A stretch of 48,660 nucleotides of DNA from Bacillota bacterium (GTDB taxonomy: Bacteria; Bacillota; Clostridia; Clostridiales; Clostridiaceae), in contig JAEXZL010000142.1 of NCBI GenBank assembly GCA_023451395.1, forward strand, positions 1 to 48,660. The letters run 5' to 3'. This document shows, piece after piece, positions 8,654 to 17,560 of the stretch (positions are counted from its first letter, which is position 1; each line of letters starts with the position of its first letter). The position numbers were made by a program, and so were the translations under genes. Below the pieces are notes generated by a model. That model saw only the letters and a list, made by a program, of their open reading frames with translations. It was not told the origin of the DNA and did no database searches.

Positions 8654-8695
8654 AAAAAAGAGGCAAGAACAGATTTCCGTTCTTATACCTCTTTT
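8654..8695 (-). terminator. Terminator of the nfnAB operon
   Basis: On the minus strand AAAAGAGG pairs with CCTCTTTT, with an inner AAGAAC/GTTCTT stem, and is followed by TTTTTTATG. It lies 30 bases past the nfnB stop codon. Confidence 0.85.
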
Positions 8696-8725
8696 CAATT
8701 TGTATTATATTAAAGTTCTTTTCAC

Positions 8726-10108
8726 TTATTTTCTTAAGTACTCATCAATAGCGCTGGCAGCCTTTTTACCTGCACCCATAGCAAGGATAACTGTAGCAGC
8801 TCCCGTTACCGCATCTCCACCAGCATAAACCCCTTCTCTAGAGGTAAGTCCAGTTTCCTCATCTGCTACTATACACCTCCAGCGGTTTATATCTAATCCC
8901 TTGGTAGTAGAAGCTATAAGTGGGTTAGGTGAGGTTCCTAAGGACATTATTACAGTGTCTACCTCCATGATAAATTCTGACCCTGGAATTTCCACTGGTC
9001 TTCTTCTACCTGACTGGTCAGGAGCTCCAAGCTCCATGCGGATGCATTTCATACCCTTTACCCAGCCCTTTTCATCCTCAAGTATTTCTATAGGATTAAC
9101 AAGAGTATCAAAGATAACTCCTTCTTCTTTAGCATGATGAACTTCCTCTAATCTTGCAGGAAGCTCCTCTTCACTTCTTCTGTAAACAATGTGGGACTCT
9201 GCACCAAGTCTTAAAGCAGTCCTAGCTGCATCCATTGCAACATTTCCTCCACCCACTATAGCAGCCTTCTTTCCAAGCTTTATAGGTGTAGAATAGTCCT
9301 CTTTAAAAGCCTTCATTAGGTTGTTTCTTGTGAGGAATTCATTAGCTGAAAATACTCCATTGGCATTTTCACCTGGTATTCCCATAAATTTAGGAAGCCC
9401 AGCACCGGAACCAATAAACACTGCCTTAAAACCTTCATTTTCAAAGAGCTCGTCTATAGTTACAGTTCTACCAACTATAACGTTGGTTTCTATCTTAACC
9501 CCTAACTTTTTAACATTATCCACCTCATGCTTAACCACTGTATCCTTTGGAAGCCTGAATTCAGGTATTCCATATACAAGTACTCCGCCAGCCTCATGAA
9601 GAGCCTCAAAGATTGTTACGTCATAGCCTTTTTTAGCTAAGTCTCCAGCACAAGTAAGTCCTGCAGGACCGCTTCCTATTACAGCAACCTTTATACCTTT
9701 AGCTTCCTCTTTCTCAGATAAATCTATATTATTTTCTCTGGACCAGTCTGCTACAAATCTTTCAAGCTTACCAATAGCCACAGCCTCACCTTTTATACCT
9801 AAGACGCATTTTCCCTCACACTGGTTCTCCTGAGGGCATACTCTTCCGCATACAGCTGGAAGAGCACTGTCCTTAGCAATCGTCTTTGCTGCAGCTTCAA
9901 ATTCTCTATTTTTAACCTGCTGTATAAACTCTGGTATTCTTATAGTTACAGGACACTGAGTTACGCAGAGAGGTTTTTTGCAATTTAGGCATCTTGAAGC
10001 CTCTGCCACTGCCTCATCTTCTGTATAACCTAGACATACCTCCTGAAAGTTTGTGGCCCTTACCTTAGGATCCTGTTCACTTATAAGTACTCTCTTCATT
10101 CTATCCAT
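8726..10108 (-). CDS. nfnB: NfnB: NADPH-binding subunit of the bifurcating transhydrogenase
   Basis: A 460-residue flavoprotein of the GltA / glutamate-synthase small-subunit family. It has N-terminal 4Fe-4S ligands (CLNCKKPLC...CP and CGRVCPQENQCEGKC), an FAD-binding GSGPAGLTCAG near residue 145, and an NADPH-binding GGGNVAMDAART. Automatic annotation often calls such proteins glutamate synthase. No large glutamate synthase subunit is nearby, and the gene is fused by a one-base TAATG overlap to nfnA. In clostridia this pair is NfnAB, NADH-dependent reduced ferredoxin:NADP+ oxidoreductase, which makes NADPH by electron bifurcation. Confidence 0.92.
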   Translation of the reverse strand: MDRMKRVLISEQDPKVRATNFQEVCLGYTEDEAVAEASRCLNCKKPLCVTQCPVTIRIPEFIQQVKNREFEAAAKTIAKDSALPAVCGRVCPQENQCEGKCVLGIKGEAVAIGKLERFVADWSRENNIDLSEKEEAKGIKVAVIGSGPAGLTCAGDLAKKGYDVTIFEALHEAGGVLVYGIPEFRLPKDTVVKHEVDNVKKLGVKIETNVIVGRTVTIDELFENEGFKAVFIGSGAGLPKFMGIPGENANGVFSANEFLTRNNLMKAFKEDYSTPIKLGKKAAIVGGGNVAMDAARTALRLGAESHIVYRRSEEELPARLEEVHHAKEEGVIFDTLVNPIEILEDEKGWVKGMKCIRMELGAPDQSGRRRPVEIPGSEFIMEVDTVIMSLGTSPNPLIASTTKGLDINRWRCIVADEETGLTSREGVYAGGDAVTGAATVILAMGAGKKAASAIDEYLRK

Positions 10109-10998
10109 TACTTGTCACCTCCGCAGCCACAACCGCCATGATGATGAGTATCTCCCTCTTCAACCTTAAGTATAGCTCTGCCTTCTTCACTTTTATACAT
10201 AGCCTGCCTTCTCATAGCTTCATCAAAATTAACCTTATGGCCATCAAATTCCGGTCCGTCAACGCAGGCAAATTTAACCTCTCCCCCTACGGTTACTCTG
10301 CAAGCACCACACATACCTGTACCATCAACCATTATTGGGTTAAGGCTTACCACTGTAGGTATATTAAGTTCCTTTGTAAGAAGGGCAACAAATTTCATCA
10401 TTATCATCGGTCCTATAGCAATAGCTCTGTCATAACTTATTCCTTCATTATTAACTAAGTCCTTAAGCTTTTCTGTAACCATGCCTTTAAATCCATAGGA
10501 ACCATCATCGGTGCAGATATAAAGATTTCCTGCTACTGCCTTCATTTCCTCTTCTAAAATAACAAGCTCCTTATTCTTAGCTCCTACTATTACATCACAG
10601 GCAATTCCTCTTTCATGAAGCCATTTTACCTGAGGATATACCGGTGCAGTTCCCACACCTCCAGCAATGAAGATGATCTTTTTATTCTTAAGTTCCTCTA
10701 AGTTCTCCTCCACCATCTCAGAAGGCTGTCCTAAAGGTCCCACAAAATCTGAAACAAAATCACCCTCTTCTAAAAGAGCCATTTTCTTAGTGGATTGACC
10801 TAAGGTCTGAAATACTATTGTGACACTTCCTTTTTCTCTGTTGTAATCACATATGGTCAGTGGAATTCTTTCACCCTTTTCATCTAACTTAACAATTACA
10901 AATTGACCTGGTTCACTGGATCTAGCCACTCTTGGTGCTTCTATATCCATTAAGTAAATATTATTTGCTAATAATCTTTTACTTAAAATTTTGTACAT
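10108..10998 (-). CDS. nfnA: NfnA: NAD/FAD/2Fe-2S subunit of the bifurcating transhydrogenase
   Basis: A 296-residue ferredoxin-NADP+ reductase-fold protein similar to PyrK and sulfide dehydrogenase subunits. It has the FAD-binding R-x-P-L-T block (ERIPLTICDY), the NAD-binding GGVGTAPVYPQ, and a 2Fe-2S site with GMCGACRV and FACVDGPEF. It forms a complex with NfnB, whose gene overlaps its stop codon. It ends in an unusual His/Cys-rich tail, THHHGGCGCGGDK. GGGGGATAAGAG precedes the ATG. Confidence 0.92.
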   Translation of the reverse strand: MYKILSKRLLANNIYLMDIEAPRVARSSEPGQFVIVKLDEKGERIPLTICDYNREKGSVTIVFQTLGQSTKKMALLEEGDFVSDFVGPLGQPSEMVEENLEELKNKKIIFIAGGVGTAPVYPQVKWLHERGIACDVIVGAKNKELVILEEEMKAVAGNLYICTDDGSYGFKGMVTEKLKDLVNNEGISYDRAIAIGPMIMMKFVALLTKELNIPTVVSLNPIMVDGTGMCGACRVTVGGEVKFACVDGPEFDGHKVNFDEAMRRQAMYKSEEGRAILKVEEGDTHHHGGCGCGGDK

Positions 10999-11242
10999 CT
11001 CTTATCCCCCCATTTTTCTGATGACTGTAAAAAAGCCCATAGATATATATTAACATATAAAAATAAAACTTTCACAATATTATATATTTATTATCAACTT
11101 TATTTACTTTCTGTATTTTTATAGGTTATTTTAATATTTTTTACATATAATTCCTTATATATCCATAATATTTATTTGATTTGCTTTACATTAATTTAAT
11201 TATATTATTAATTTTTATAATAATTTACCACAAATATTAGCT
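10999..11242. other. AT-rich intergenic region upstream of nfnA
   Basis: About 240 bases of strongly AT-rich DNA between the adh terminator and nfnA. It must hold the nfnAB promoter, but I cannot choose a convincing -35/-10 pair. I see no ORF with a ribosome site, no riboswitch motif and no full Rex dyad. Confidence 0.5.
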
Positions 11243-11295
11243 TAAATAAAAAGGGAGAAGAGCTTATATTTATTAATATATCCCTACTCCCTTTT
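11243..11295 (-). terminator. Terminator of the alcohol dehydrogenase gene
   Basis: On the minus strand AAAAGGGAG pairs with CTCCCTTTT around a loop of about 29 bases, followed by TATTTAAG. It begins about 11 bases past the stop codon. Confidence 0.75.
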
Positions 11296-11305
11296 AACCT
11301 TAAAT

Positions 11306-12472
11306 TTAGAAGTTCACCTTTTCACCTTCATAAACACAGGTATATAGCTTCTTCATTTCATCTACGGAAATTTCTCTTGGATTTGATCCTGTACAAGCAT
11401 CCTTTACGGCATTTTCAGATATCTTATCTAAGTTAGCCTCAAAGTCCTCTTTAGCTATTCCATATTCTTTTAAACTTCCTGGTATAGACATTTTCTGATT
11501 CATTTCTTTTATCATAGAAGTTAGAGCATCTATTAATTCATCTTCAGTTGTTCCTGGTAAGCCAAGATTTTTTGCTATCTGAGCATATCTTTCTCCACAG
11601 GCCTTTTTATTAAAATCTATTACGTAAGGCAGATAAATAGCATTAGCACAGCCATGAGGCACATGGAAAATTGCTCCAGTCTTGTGAGCCATACTGTGTG
11701 TAATTCCTAATAAAGCATTAGTGAAAGCCATTCCAGCAAGACACTGAGCTATGTGCATCTCTTCTCTTGCCTTAGTATCTCCTTCATAGGATTTAAATAG
11801 ATATTCCTTAATCATAGTTATTGACTGCATTGCTAATGGATCTGAAAAGCTTGATCTAAGTCCTGCTACATAAGCTTCTATAGCATGAGTTAGAGCATCC
11901 ATTCCTGTATGAGCCACAAGCTTTGGAGGCATAGTTTCTGCTAACTCTGAATCAACTACAGCAACATCTGGAGTTAAATTAAAATCAGCTAGTGGATATT
12001 TGATACCTAAATTATAATCTGTTATAACAGAGAATGCTGTAACTTCAGTTGCAGTACCGCTGGTTGAAGGAATTGCTAAAAATTTAGCCTTTCCTCTTAA
12101 TTCAGGAACTGTGAAAGGATCCTTAACATCATCAAAAGTAACCTCTGGATGCTCATAGAAAATCCACATAGCCTTTGCTGCATCAATGGGTGATCCTCCA
12201 CCAATAGCAACTATCCAATCTGGATTAAATTCTCTCATTTTTTCTGCACCCTTCATAACTGTTTCCACAGATGGATCTGGTTCAACTCCCTCTATAAGTC
12301 TAACCTCCATACCTGCTTCTTTTAAATATCCTTCCACCCTGTCTAAAAAGCCAAACTTCTGCATTGAGCTTCCGCCAGTTACAATTACTGCTTTCTTTCC
12401 TTTTAAAGTTTTTATAACCTCTAAGCTTCCTTTTCCATAATAAATATCTCTAGGCAATGTAAATCTGTTCAT
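11306..12472 (-). CDS. adh1: Iron-containing alcohol dehydrogenase (NADPH-dependent butanol dehydrogenase type)
   Basis: A 388-residue group III alcohol dehydrogenase. The start RFTLPRDIYYGKGSLE and the overall length closely resemble the clostridial NADPH-dependent butanol dehydrogenase Adh1. The cofactor loop GGGSPIDAAK (91-100) and the iron ligands Asp192, His196, His259 and His273 are all present (HTGMDALTHAIE, ITHSMAHK, HVPHGCAN). It would reduce butyraldehyde or acetaldehyde at the end of solvent formation. It is expressed alone from a sigma-54 promoter 48 bases upstream, with its likely activator encoded just before it on the same strand. AGGAGG precedes the ATG. Confidence 0.9.
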   Translation of the reverse strand: MNRFTLPRDIYYGKGSLEVIKTLKGKKAVIVTGGSSMQKFGFLDRVEGYLKEAGMEVRLIEGVEPDPSVETVMKGAEKMREFNPDWIVAIGGGSPIDAAKAMWIFYEHPEVTFDDVKDPFTVPELRGKAKFLAIPSTSGTATEVTAFSVITDYNLGIKYPLADFNLTPDVAVVDSELAETMPPKLVAHTGMDALTHAIEAYVAGLRSSFSDPLAMQSITMIKEYLFKSYEGDTKAREEMHIAQCLAGMAFTNALLGITHSMAHKTGAIFHVPHGCANAIYLPYVIDFNKKACGERYAQIAKNLGLPGTTEDELIDALTSMIKEMNQKMSIPGSLKEYGIAKEDFEANLDKISENAVKDACTGSNPREISVDEMKKLYTCVYEGEKVNF

Positions 12473-12519
12473 TTTTCATCCTCCTACAATATAAATTCTC
12501 ATGTACATAAAACTATTAA

Positions 12520-12535
12520 GCAATCCTCATGCCAA
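12520..12535 (-). promoter_or_regulatory. Sigma-54 (-24/-12) promoter of adh
   Basis: On the minus strand TTGGCATGAGGATTGC, followed by T, matches the sigma-54 consensus TGGCAYG-N4-TTGCW with the required GG and GC dinucleotides exactly 10 bases apart. It lies 48-63 bases upstream of the adh ATG. The neighbouring gene encodes a sigma-54 activator, and I see no good sigma-A promoter here. Confidence 0.9.
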
Positions 12536-12664
12536 AGTAGATATTTTTTTAACAATTATAATAAAATTTTTATCTCAACTCTTAAGATTGTTTATTTAAT
12601 CACAATTAGAAGATTTATTTTTTCACTTTTTTATTACTTTATTTTAATTTTTCACTCCTAACAT

Positions 12665-12725
12665 AGAAAAAACTGCCCAAAAATAGAACAGTTTTATATT
12701 ATTTACTGTTCTATTTTTGAGCAGT
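12665..12725. promoter_or_regulatory. Long inverted repeat: terminator of the activator gene and/or enhancer of adh
   Basis: Two 21-base arms (12672-12692 and 12705-12725) pair at 20 of 21 positions around a 12-base AT loop. On the minus strand the hairpin is followed by TTTTTT, so it is a credible terminator about 100 bases past the activator gene. Each arm also holds its own 17-bp dyad: TGCCC-N7-GAACA (12674-12690) and TGTTC-N7-GAGCA (12707-12723). Their centres are 33 bases apart (about three helical turns) and 130-200 bases upstream of the -24 element, the usual place for an upstream activating sequence. Both roles are inferred. Confidence 0.65.
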
Positions 12726-12819
12726 GTTCAATTATGATACATATGAATGCTAAGGATATTATTGTGAAACTTTATTTATTACTAAAAATTTAACTGCTAA
12801 AACCATTCATTATGGTTAT

Positions 12820-14742
12820 TTATTTAGCCGTCAAGTTTATATTATATTTGTCTATTTTATTGTAGAGAGTATTTCTTCCAATACCAAGGGCCTTAGAAGC
12901 TTTAGTTATATTACCTTCATAAACCCTTAAGGCCTTTATTATATGCTCTTTTTCCATAAGCTCTAATGGCGTTATCCTCTCCTCATTTACTCTATACTCT
13001 TCCTTTGTTAAGGCTGCTTCATTAACTCTTTCCTCATCATCCACTTTAAGCTTTAGTTCTGGATTCCTATCTAAGTTCAGTGCCTTTTCAATAAAATTCT
13101 CTAACTCTCGCACATTGCCCTTCCAAGGATGGTTCATAAGCTCATTATATTCTTCAGGAGAAAGAACCGGAACATCAATACCAAGCTTACCAGCTTTAAG
13201 TTCTAAAAAATGCTCTACCAGAAGCTTAATATCCTCTTTCCTCATTCTTAAGGGAGGTATATTTATAGGTATTACACTTAATCTATAATAGAGGTCCTCT
13301 CTAAAATTCCCCCTTAAAACCTCCTCCTTTAGATCCTTATTGGTAGCAGCAATAATCCTTGCATCTACAGGAATATATCTTGTGCCCCCCACTCGTGTTA
13401 CCATTCCCTCCTGAAGGACTCTTAAAAGATTAACCTGCATATTAAGAGGCATTTCTCCAATTTCATCTAGAAAGAGAGTTCCTCCATTAGCCAGTTCAAA
13501 CTTTCCTGCCATTCCGCCTTTCTTTGCTCCAGTAAAAGCTCCTTCCTCATAACCAAAGAGTTCACTTTCAATGAGACTCTTAGAGATAGCTCCACAATTA
13601 ATGGCCACAAAACCTCCGCTTCTGCGATGGCTATAATTATGGATAGCTTGTGCTAATATTTCCTTCCCTGTTCCACTCTCGCCTTGAATAAGAACTGTTG
13701 AGGGACTATCAGCAATTCTTTTTATATAGCTTTTAAGCTTCATTATCTCAGGACTATTGCCTATAAAATCCTCAATAGTATACCTGGCATTCATTCCTGA
13801 ATATTTGTTAACCAAACTGATTACCCTTTTCATATCCTTTATTAATATCACAGAACCTATATATTCTCTAGACTCTAAAAAAATACCATGGACAGTAATG
13901 TTATATAGCTTACTTCCCTCTTTAAGCCTCAGAGTTGCTTCCTCATCCAGAATACTCACTCCAACCCTTAATCTTGCAATTACATCCCTCCAGGTAGGTA
14001 AAAACCTCTCTGCCTTACTACCTAAAAGCTCCTGTCTTTTGTATCCAAGTATAGTACAAGCATCCTTATTAAGGCTGTCAATTTTTCCTTCCCTATCTAA
14101 AGCTACTATTCCTATATCCAAGGAATTCATTATGGTATTCATATAGTTATAGGCTTCCTTAAGCCTTTTTTGTGTATATTCCATCTTAATCTGATTTTCT
14201 ATATATTTCACTGCAGCCACTGCAAGTCCTAAGGTATGAGGGTGAACCCTGTGGCTTTCTCCCGTGAGGTTAAAGGTTCCTATAATCTCACCTTTAATAC
14301 TATGAATAGGTGCTGCAGAACAAGTCCACCTATGATAGGCTGTTATAAAATGCTCTTTTGCAGAAATCTGAATTGGTGAATCCTCTTTTATAGCAGTGCC
14401 CATGGCATTTGTTCCCATACTATCTTCATTCATATAGGCTCCTACTACCATGTCCAAGGCCATTGCCTCATCTAGAACTTCTTTATCACCAATAATACTT
14501 AAGATACAGCCCTCCTTGTCCGTTAGAAGGAGCATAAAGCCGGATCCCTTTAAGGTTTCATAAAGGATATATATAAAGGGTTTTGCAATCCTTATTAAAT
14601 CTTCATTATTTTTAAGTGTATCAGTAACAGCTCTACCCCTTAAAACCTTCTCAGGAATAACTCGTTCCTTATCAATGCCATAGCTTTTGCTTCTTTCATG
14701 AGATTTTTTAATAATCTCCTGCTGCTTTTCTTTGTTATACAC
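12820..14742 (-). CDS. Sigma-54-dependent transcriptional activator (AcoR/AdhR-like)
   Basis: A 640-residue enhancer-binding protein. Domains in order: a GAF sensor domain (about 50-195, containing RWTCSAAPIHS), a PAS domain (about 205-310), an AAA+ domain (about 330-560) with Walker A GESGTGKE, the sigma-54 contact loop GAFTGA and Walker B GGTLFLDEIGEMP, and a C-terminal Fis-type helix-turn-helix (NITKASKALGIGRNTLYNKI). Activators of this type switch on acetoin and alcohol dehydrogenase genes. The adh gene follows on the same strand behind a -24/-12 promoter, so it is the obvious target. The ligand is unknown. Confidence 0.9.
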   Translation of the reverse strand: MYNKEKQQEIIKKSHERSKSYGIDKERVIPEKVLRGRAVTDTLKNNEDLIRIAKPFIYILYETLKGSGFMLLLTDKEGCILSIIGDKEVLDEAMALDMVVGAYMNEDSMGTNAMGTAIKEDSPIQISAKEHFITAYHRWTCSAAPIHSIKGEIIGTFNLTGESHRVHPHTLGLAVAAVKYIENQIKMEYTQKRLKEAYNYMNTIMNSLDIGIVALDREGKIDSLNKDACTILGYKRQELLGSKAERFLPTWRDVIARLRVGVSILDEEATLRLKEGSKLYNITVHGIFLESREYIGSVILIKDMKRVISLVNKYSGMNARYTIEDFIGNSPEIMKLKSYIKRIADSPSTVLIQGESGTGKEILAQAIHNYSHRRSGGFVAINCGAISKSLIESELFGYEEGAFTGAKKGGMAGKFELANGGTLFLDEIGEMPLNMQVNLLRVLQEGMVTRVGGTRYIPVDARIIAATNKDLKEEVLRGNFREDLYYRLSVIPINIPPLRMRKEDIKLLVEHFLELKAGKLGIDVPVLSPEEYNELMNHPWKGNVRELENFIEKALNLDRNPELKLKVDDEERVNEAALTKEEYRVNEERITPLELMEKEHIIKALRVYEGNITKASKALGIGRNTLYNKIDKYNINLTAK

Positions 14743-14828
14743 AACCTCACCTCATTTGCCCATCCCCTGTTTCCTTACAGAGTTCTTACCAATAATATTT
14801 TAACATATGCACAAAAATAATTCCTCAA

Positions 14829-14857
14829 TAAAAAAATCGGCAGTTAAACCGCCGATT
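14829..14857 (-). terminator. Terminator of the crt-bcd-etfBA-hbd operon
   Basis: On the minus strand AATCGGC pairs with GCCGATT around a 9-base loop and runs into TTTTTTATTG. It starts 17 bases past the hbd stop codon. Confidence 0.88.
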
Positions 14858-14873
14858 CTTTACATTAAAATAT

Positions 14874-15722
14874 TTACTTATTATAGTCGTAAACACCCTT
14901 CTTGGTCTTTCTTCCAAGCCAGCCTGCTCTAACATATTTTCTCATAAGGCTGTGAGCCCTGTACTTTGTGTCTCCTGTTTCTGTGTATAATACATCCATG
15001 ATGGCTAAGCAAACATCAAGACCTACTAAGTCTCCTAAAGCTAATGGTCCCATTGGATGATTTGCACCTAGCATCATAGCCTTATCAATATCCTCAGCAC
15101 ATGCTATGCCCTCTGCAAGAATTCCAAAAGCTTCGTTAATCATTGGAATAAGTATTCTGTTAACTACAAAGCCTGGAGCTTCAGCAACTTCTACTGGATC
15201 TTTACCTATAGCTAGGGACATTTCCTTAACCTTATCAAAGGTCTCCTGAGAGGTGGCCATTCCCTTTATAATCTCAACTAGCTTCATAACTGGTGCAGGA
15301 TTGAAGAAATGCATTCCTATTACCTTATCTGGTCTCATTGTTGCTGAAGCAACCTCTGTAATGGATAAGGAAGAAGTGTTGGAAGCTAAAATAGTTTCCT
15401 CTTTGCATAGCTTATCCAACTCAGCAAATATCTCTTTTTTAATGCGCATATTTTCAACTGCTGCTTCTATAACCAAATCACAGTCAGCAGCTAAAGCCAT
15501 ATCTGTAGTTCCGGAGATTCTTGAAAGGATAGCATCCTTATCCTCTGCAGTCATTTTTCCCTTGTCAACCAATCTGCTTAAGCCCTTATTAATTCCTGCT
15601 AGTCCCTTGTCAACAAATTCATCTTTAATATCTCTTAAGATTACCTCAAAGCCCTTTTGAGCAAAGGTCTGAGCTATGCCTGAACCCATGGTTCCTGCAC
15701 CGAGTACAAATACTTTTTTCAT
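14874..15722 (-). CDS. hbd: 3-hydroxybutyryl-CoA dehydrogenase
   Basis: A 282-residue enzyme that reduces acetoacetyl-CoA to 3-hydroxybutyryl-CoA in the butyrate/butanol pathway. The N-terminal Rossmann motif is VLGAGTMGSGIAQ, the catalytic His region is MHFFNPAPVMKLVE, and the C-terminal dimerisation domain follows, all at the usual length. It is last in the five-gene operon, 16 bases after etfA. The thiolase needed for the previous step is not in this window. Confidence 0.96.
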   Translation of the reverse strand: MKKVFVLGAGTMGSGIAQTFAQKGFEVILRDIKDEFVDKGLAGINKGLSRLVDKGKMTAEDKDAILSRISGTTDMALAADCDLVIEAAVENMRIKKEIFAELDKLCKEETILASNTSSLSITEVASATMRPDKVIGMHFFNPAPVMKLVEIIKGMATSQETFDKVKEMSLAIGKDPVEVAEAPGFVVNRILIPMINEAFGILAEGIACAEDIDKAMMLGANHPMGPLALGDLVGLDVCLAIMDVLYTETGDTKYRAHSLMRKYVRAGWLGRKTKKGVYDYNK

Positions 15723-15738
15723 TATTATCCCTCCGATA

Positions 15739-16746
15739 CTAATTTTCTTCTTTCATTGCCTTTACCTGAGAAATAATCTCTGGTATCACCTTATTTAAGT
15801 CCCCCACTATTGCAAGGTCTGCAACCTTCATAATAGGAGCACTTTCGTCCTTATTAATTGCAATAATGTAATCTGAGTCCTGCATACCAGCTAAATGCTG
15901 TATTGCTCCAGATATTCCGCAGGCGATGTATATTGTTGGTCTAACGGTTTTACCAGTTTGTCCTACTTGATAATCCCTTTCTCTCCAACCATTTTCAACG
16001 GCAGCTCTAGAAGCACCTACAGTACCTCCCATTGCCTCTGCTAGATCCTCTAAAAGCTTAAAGCTATCTTTATTTCCAACACCTCTACCACCGGAAACTA
16101 TGATATTTGCTTCTCCTATATCGACAATATCCTTCTTTTCCTTTACGGTCTTAACAACCTCGGTTCTAATATCTTCCTTTGAAAGATTAACGGAAACATT
16201 TTCTATTGTACCTGCTGCATCTGTTTTCTTAAGTTTCTCAAAAACTCCTGGTCTTACAGTTGCCATCTGAGGTCTATGGTTCTCACAAGCTATAGTTGCC
16301 ATAAGATTTCCGCCAAAGGCTGGTCTAGTAGCTAATAATATTTTGCTTTCGCTGTCTACATCTAATGAAGTACAATCTGCAGTAAGTCCTGTGGATAATT
16401 TAGCTGCAACTCTAGGGCCCAAATCTCTTCCAATAAAGGTTGCTCCTATGAAAAATACCTCAGGCTTTCTCTCATGAACTAAATCACATATAACTTTAGT
16501 ATAACCATCTGTGGTGTAGTTAGCAAGTAATGGATCCTCAGCCACTAAAACCTCATCAGCTCCATGTTCAGCCAGTTCCTTTGCTAATCCCTCTATCTTG
16601 TTTCCTAATAACAGTGCAGTAAGCTTAACACCAAGCTTATCAGCAATCTTTCTTCCTTCTCCTAAAAGCTCGAGAGAAACCTTTTGAAGCTCTCCATTTC
16701 TCTGTTCGGCAAAAACCCAAACGCCTTTATATAAAGCAATATCCAT
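15739..16746 (-). CDS. etfA: Electron transfer flavoprotein alpha subunit
   Basis: A 335-residue EtfA with the FAD-binding C-terminal domain (GGRGVGNKDSF, then GASRAAVENGW, GQTGKTVRPTIYIACGISGAIQH). With EtfB and Bcd it forms the clostridial complex that couples crotonyl-CoA reduction by NADH to ferredoxin reduction. It lies between etfB (19 bases) and hbd (16 bases) in a tightly spaced operon. Confidence 0.96.
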   Translation of the reverse strand: MDIALYKGVWVFAEQRNGELQKVSLELLGEGRKIADKLGVKLTALLLGNKIEGLAKELAEHGADEVLVAEDPLLANYTTDGYTKVICDLVHERKPEVFFIGATFIGRDLGPRVAAKLSTGLTADCTSLDVDSESKILLATRPAFGGNLMATIACENHRPQMATVRPGVFEKLKKTDAAGTIENVSVNLSKEDIRTEVVKTVKEKKDIVDIGEANIIVSGGRGVGNKDSFKLLEDLAEAMGGTVGASRAAVENGWRERDYQVGQTGKTVRPTIYIACGISGAIQHLAGMQDSDYIIAINKDESAPIMKVADLAIVGDLNKVIPEIISQVKAMKEEN

Positions 16747-16765
16747 TATTCTTACCTCCTTAAAC

Positions 16766-17548
16766 TTAGATGTAGTGTTTTTCTTTCATTTTTTTCAGCA
16801 GGTAGCTTGCAGCCTCTGCAGTAGGAAGCTTCACAAGTTCTCCCTGTCCCTTTGTTTCCTTTGTCATAGACTTTTTAACCTTTGTAGGCGATCCTGCAAG
16901 TCCAAGCTCAGCTTTATCTACATCTATGTCCTCTGCGGTCATAACCTTAATTTCTTTATCTGCAGTATCAAAAATAAATCTTGCATTCATGTATCTAGGA
17001 ACATTTAATTCTTTTATTGCTGTTAATAAAACAGGAGTTTTTACCTTAATTATTTCATAGCCATCCTCTAAAGCTCTGTTTATATAAAGGTCATTTCCTT
17101 CAGCCTTAACCTCTTGAACATAGGTTACCTGAGGAATATCTAAATGCTCAGCAATTTCAGGACCAACCTGAGCAGTATCTCCATCAATAGCCTGTCTGCC
17201 TGCAAAAATTATATCAAATTCCCCAAGGGTTTTTATAGCAGCTGCCAGTGTCTTTGAAGTCGCTAAGGTATCAGCTCCTCCAAAAACTCTATCTGTTATG
17301 AGTATTGCTTCATCAGCTCCCATTGCAAGAGCTTCCCTTAATGCATTCTTTGCCTGAGGAGGTCCCATGCTTATAACAGTAACCTCAGCACCATAAGTAT
17401 CCTTTAAAACCAGTGCCTCCTCTAGTGCATTTTTATCCTCAGGGTTTATTATTGAAGGCACTCCTTCTCTAATTAGAGTACCGGTTTTAGGATCTATTTT
17501 AACTACTGTAGTATCAGGTACTTGTTTAACACATACTATAATCTTCAT
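16766..17548 (-). CDS. etfB: Electron transfer flavoprotein beta subunit
   Basis: A 260-residue EtfB starting MKIIVCVKQVPDT, with GPPQAKNALREALAMGADEAILI and the GRQAIDGDTAQVGP segment. In bifurcating clostridial Etf this subunit carries the flavin that accepts electrons from NADH. It lies 12 bases after bcd and before etfA, the typical order. Confidence 0.96.
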   Translation of the reverse strand: MKIIVCVKQVPDTTVVKIDPKTGTLIREGVPSIINPEDKNALEEALVLKDTYGAEVTVISMGPPQAKNALREALAMGADEAILITDRVFGGADTLATSKTLAAAIKTLGEFDIIFAGRQAIDGDTAQVGPEIAEHLDIPQVTYVQEVKAEGNDLYINRALEDGYEIIKVKTPVLLTAIKELNVPRYMNARFIFDTADKEIKVMTAEDIDVDKAELGLAGSPTKVKKSMTKETKGQGELVKLPTAEAASYLLKKMKEKHYI

Positions 17549-17560
17549 TAGACTGCCTCC

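Noticed and set aside
8726..10108. Glutamate synthase small subunit (GltD/GltA)
   Set aside because: No large subunit nearby, and translational coupling to the PyrK-like partner identifies NfnB.
12672..12725. Transposon terminal inverted repeats
   Set aside because: Only 12 bases lie between the arms and there is no transposase; terminator/enhancer explains it better.
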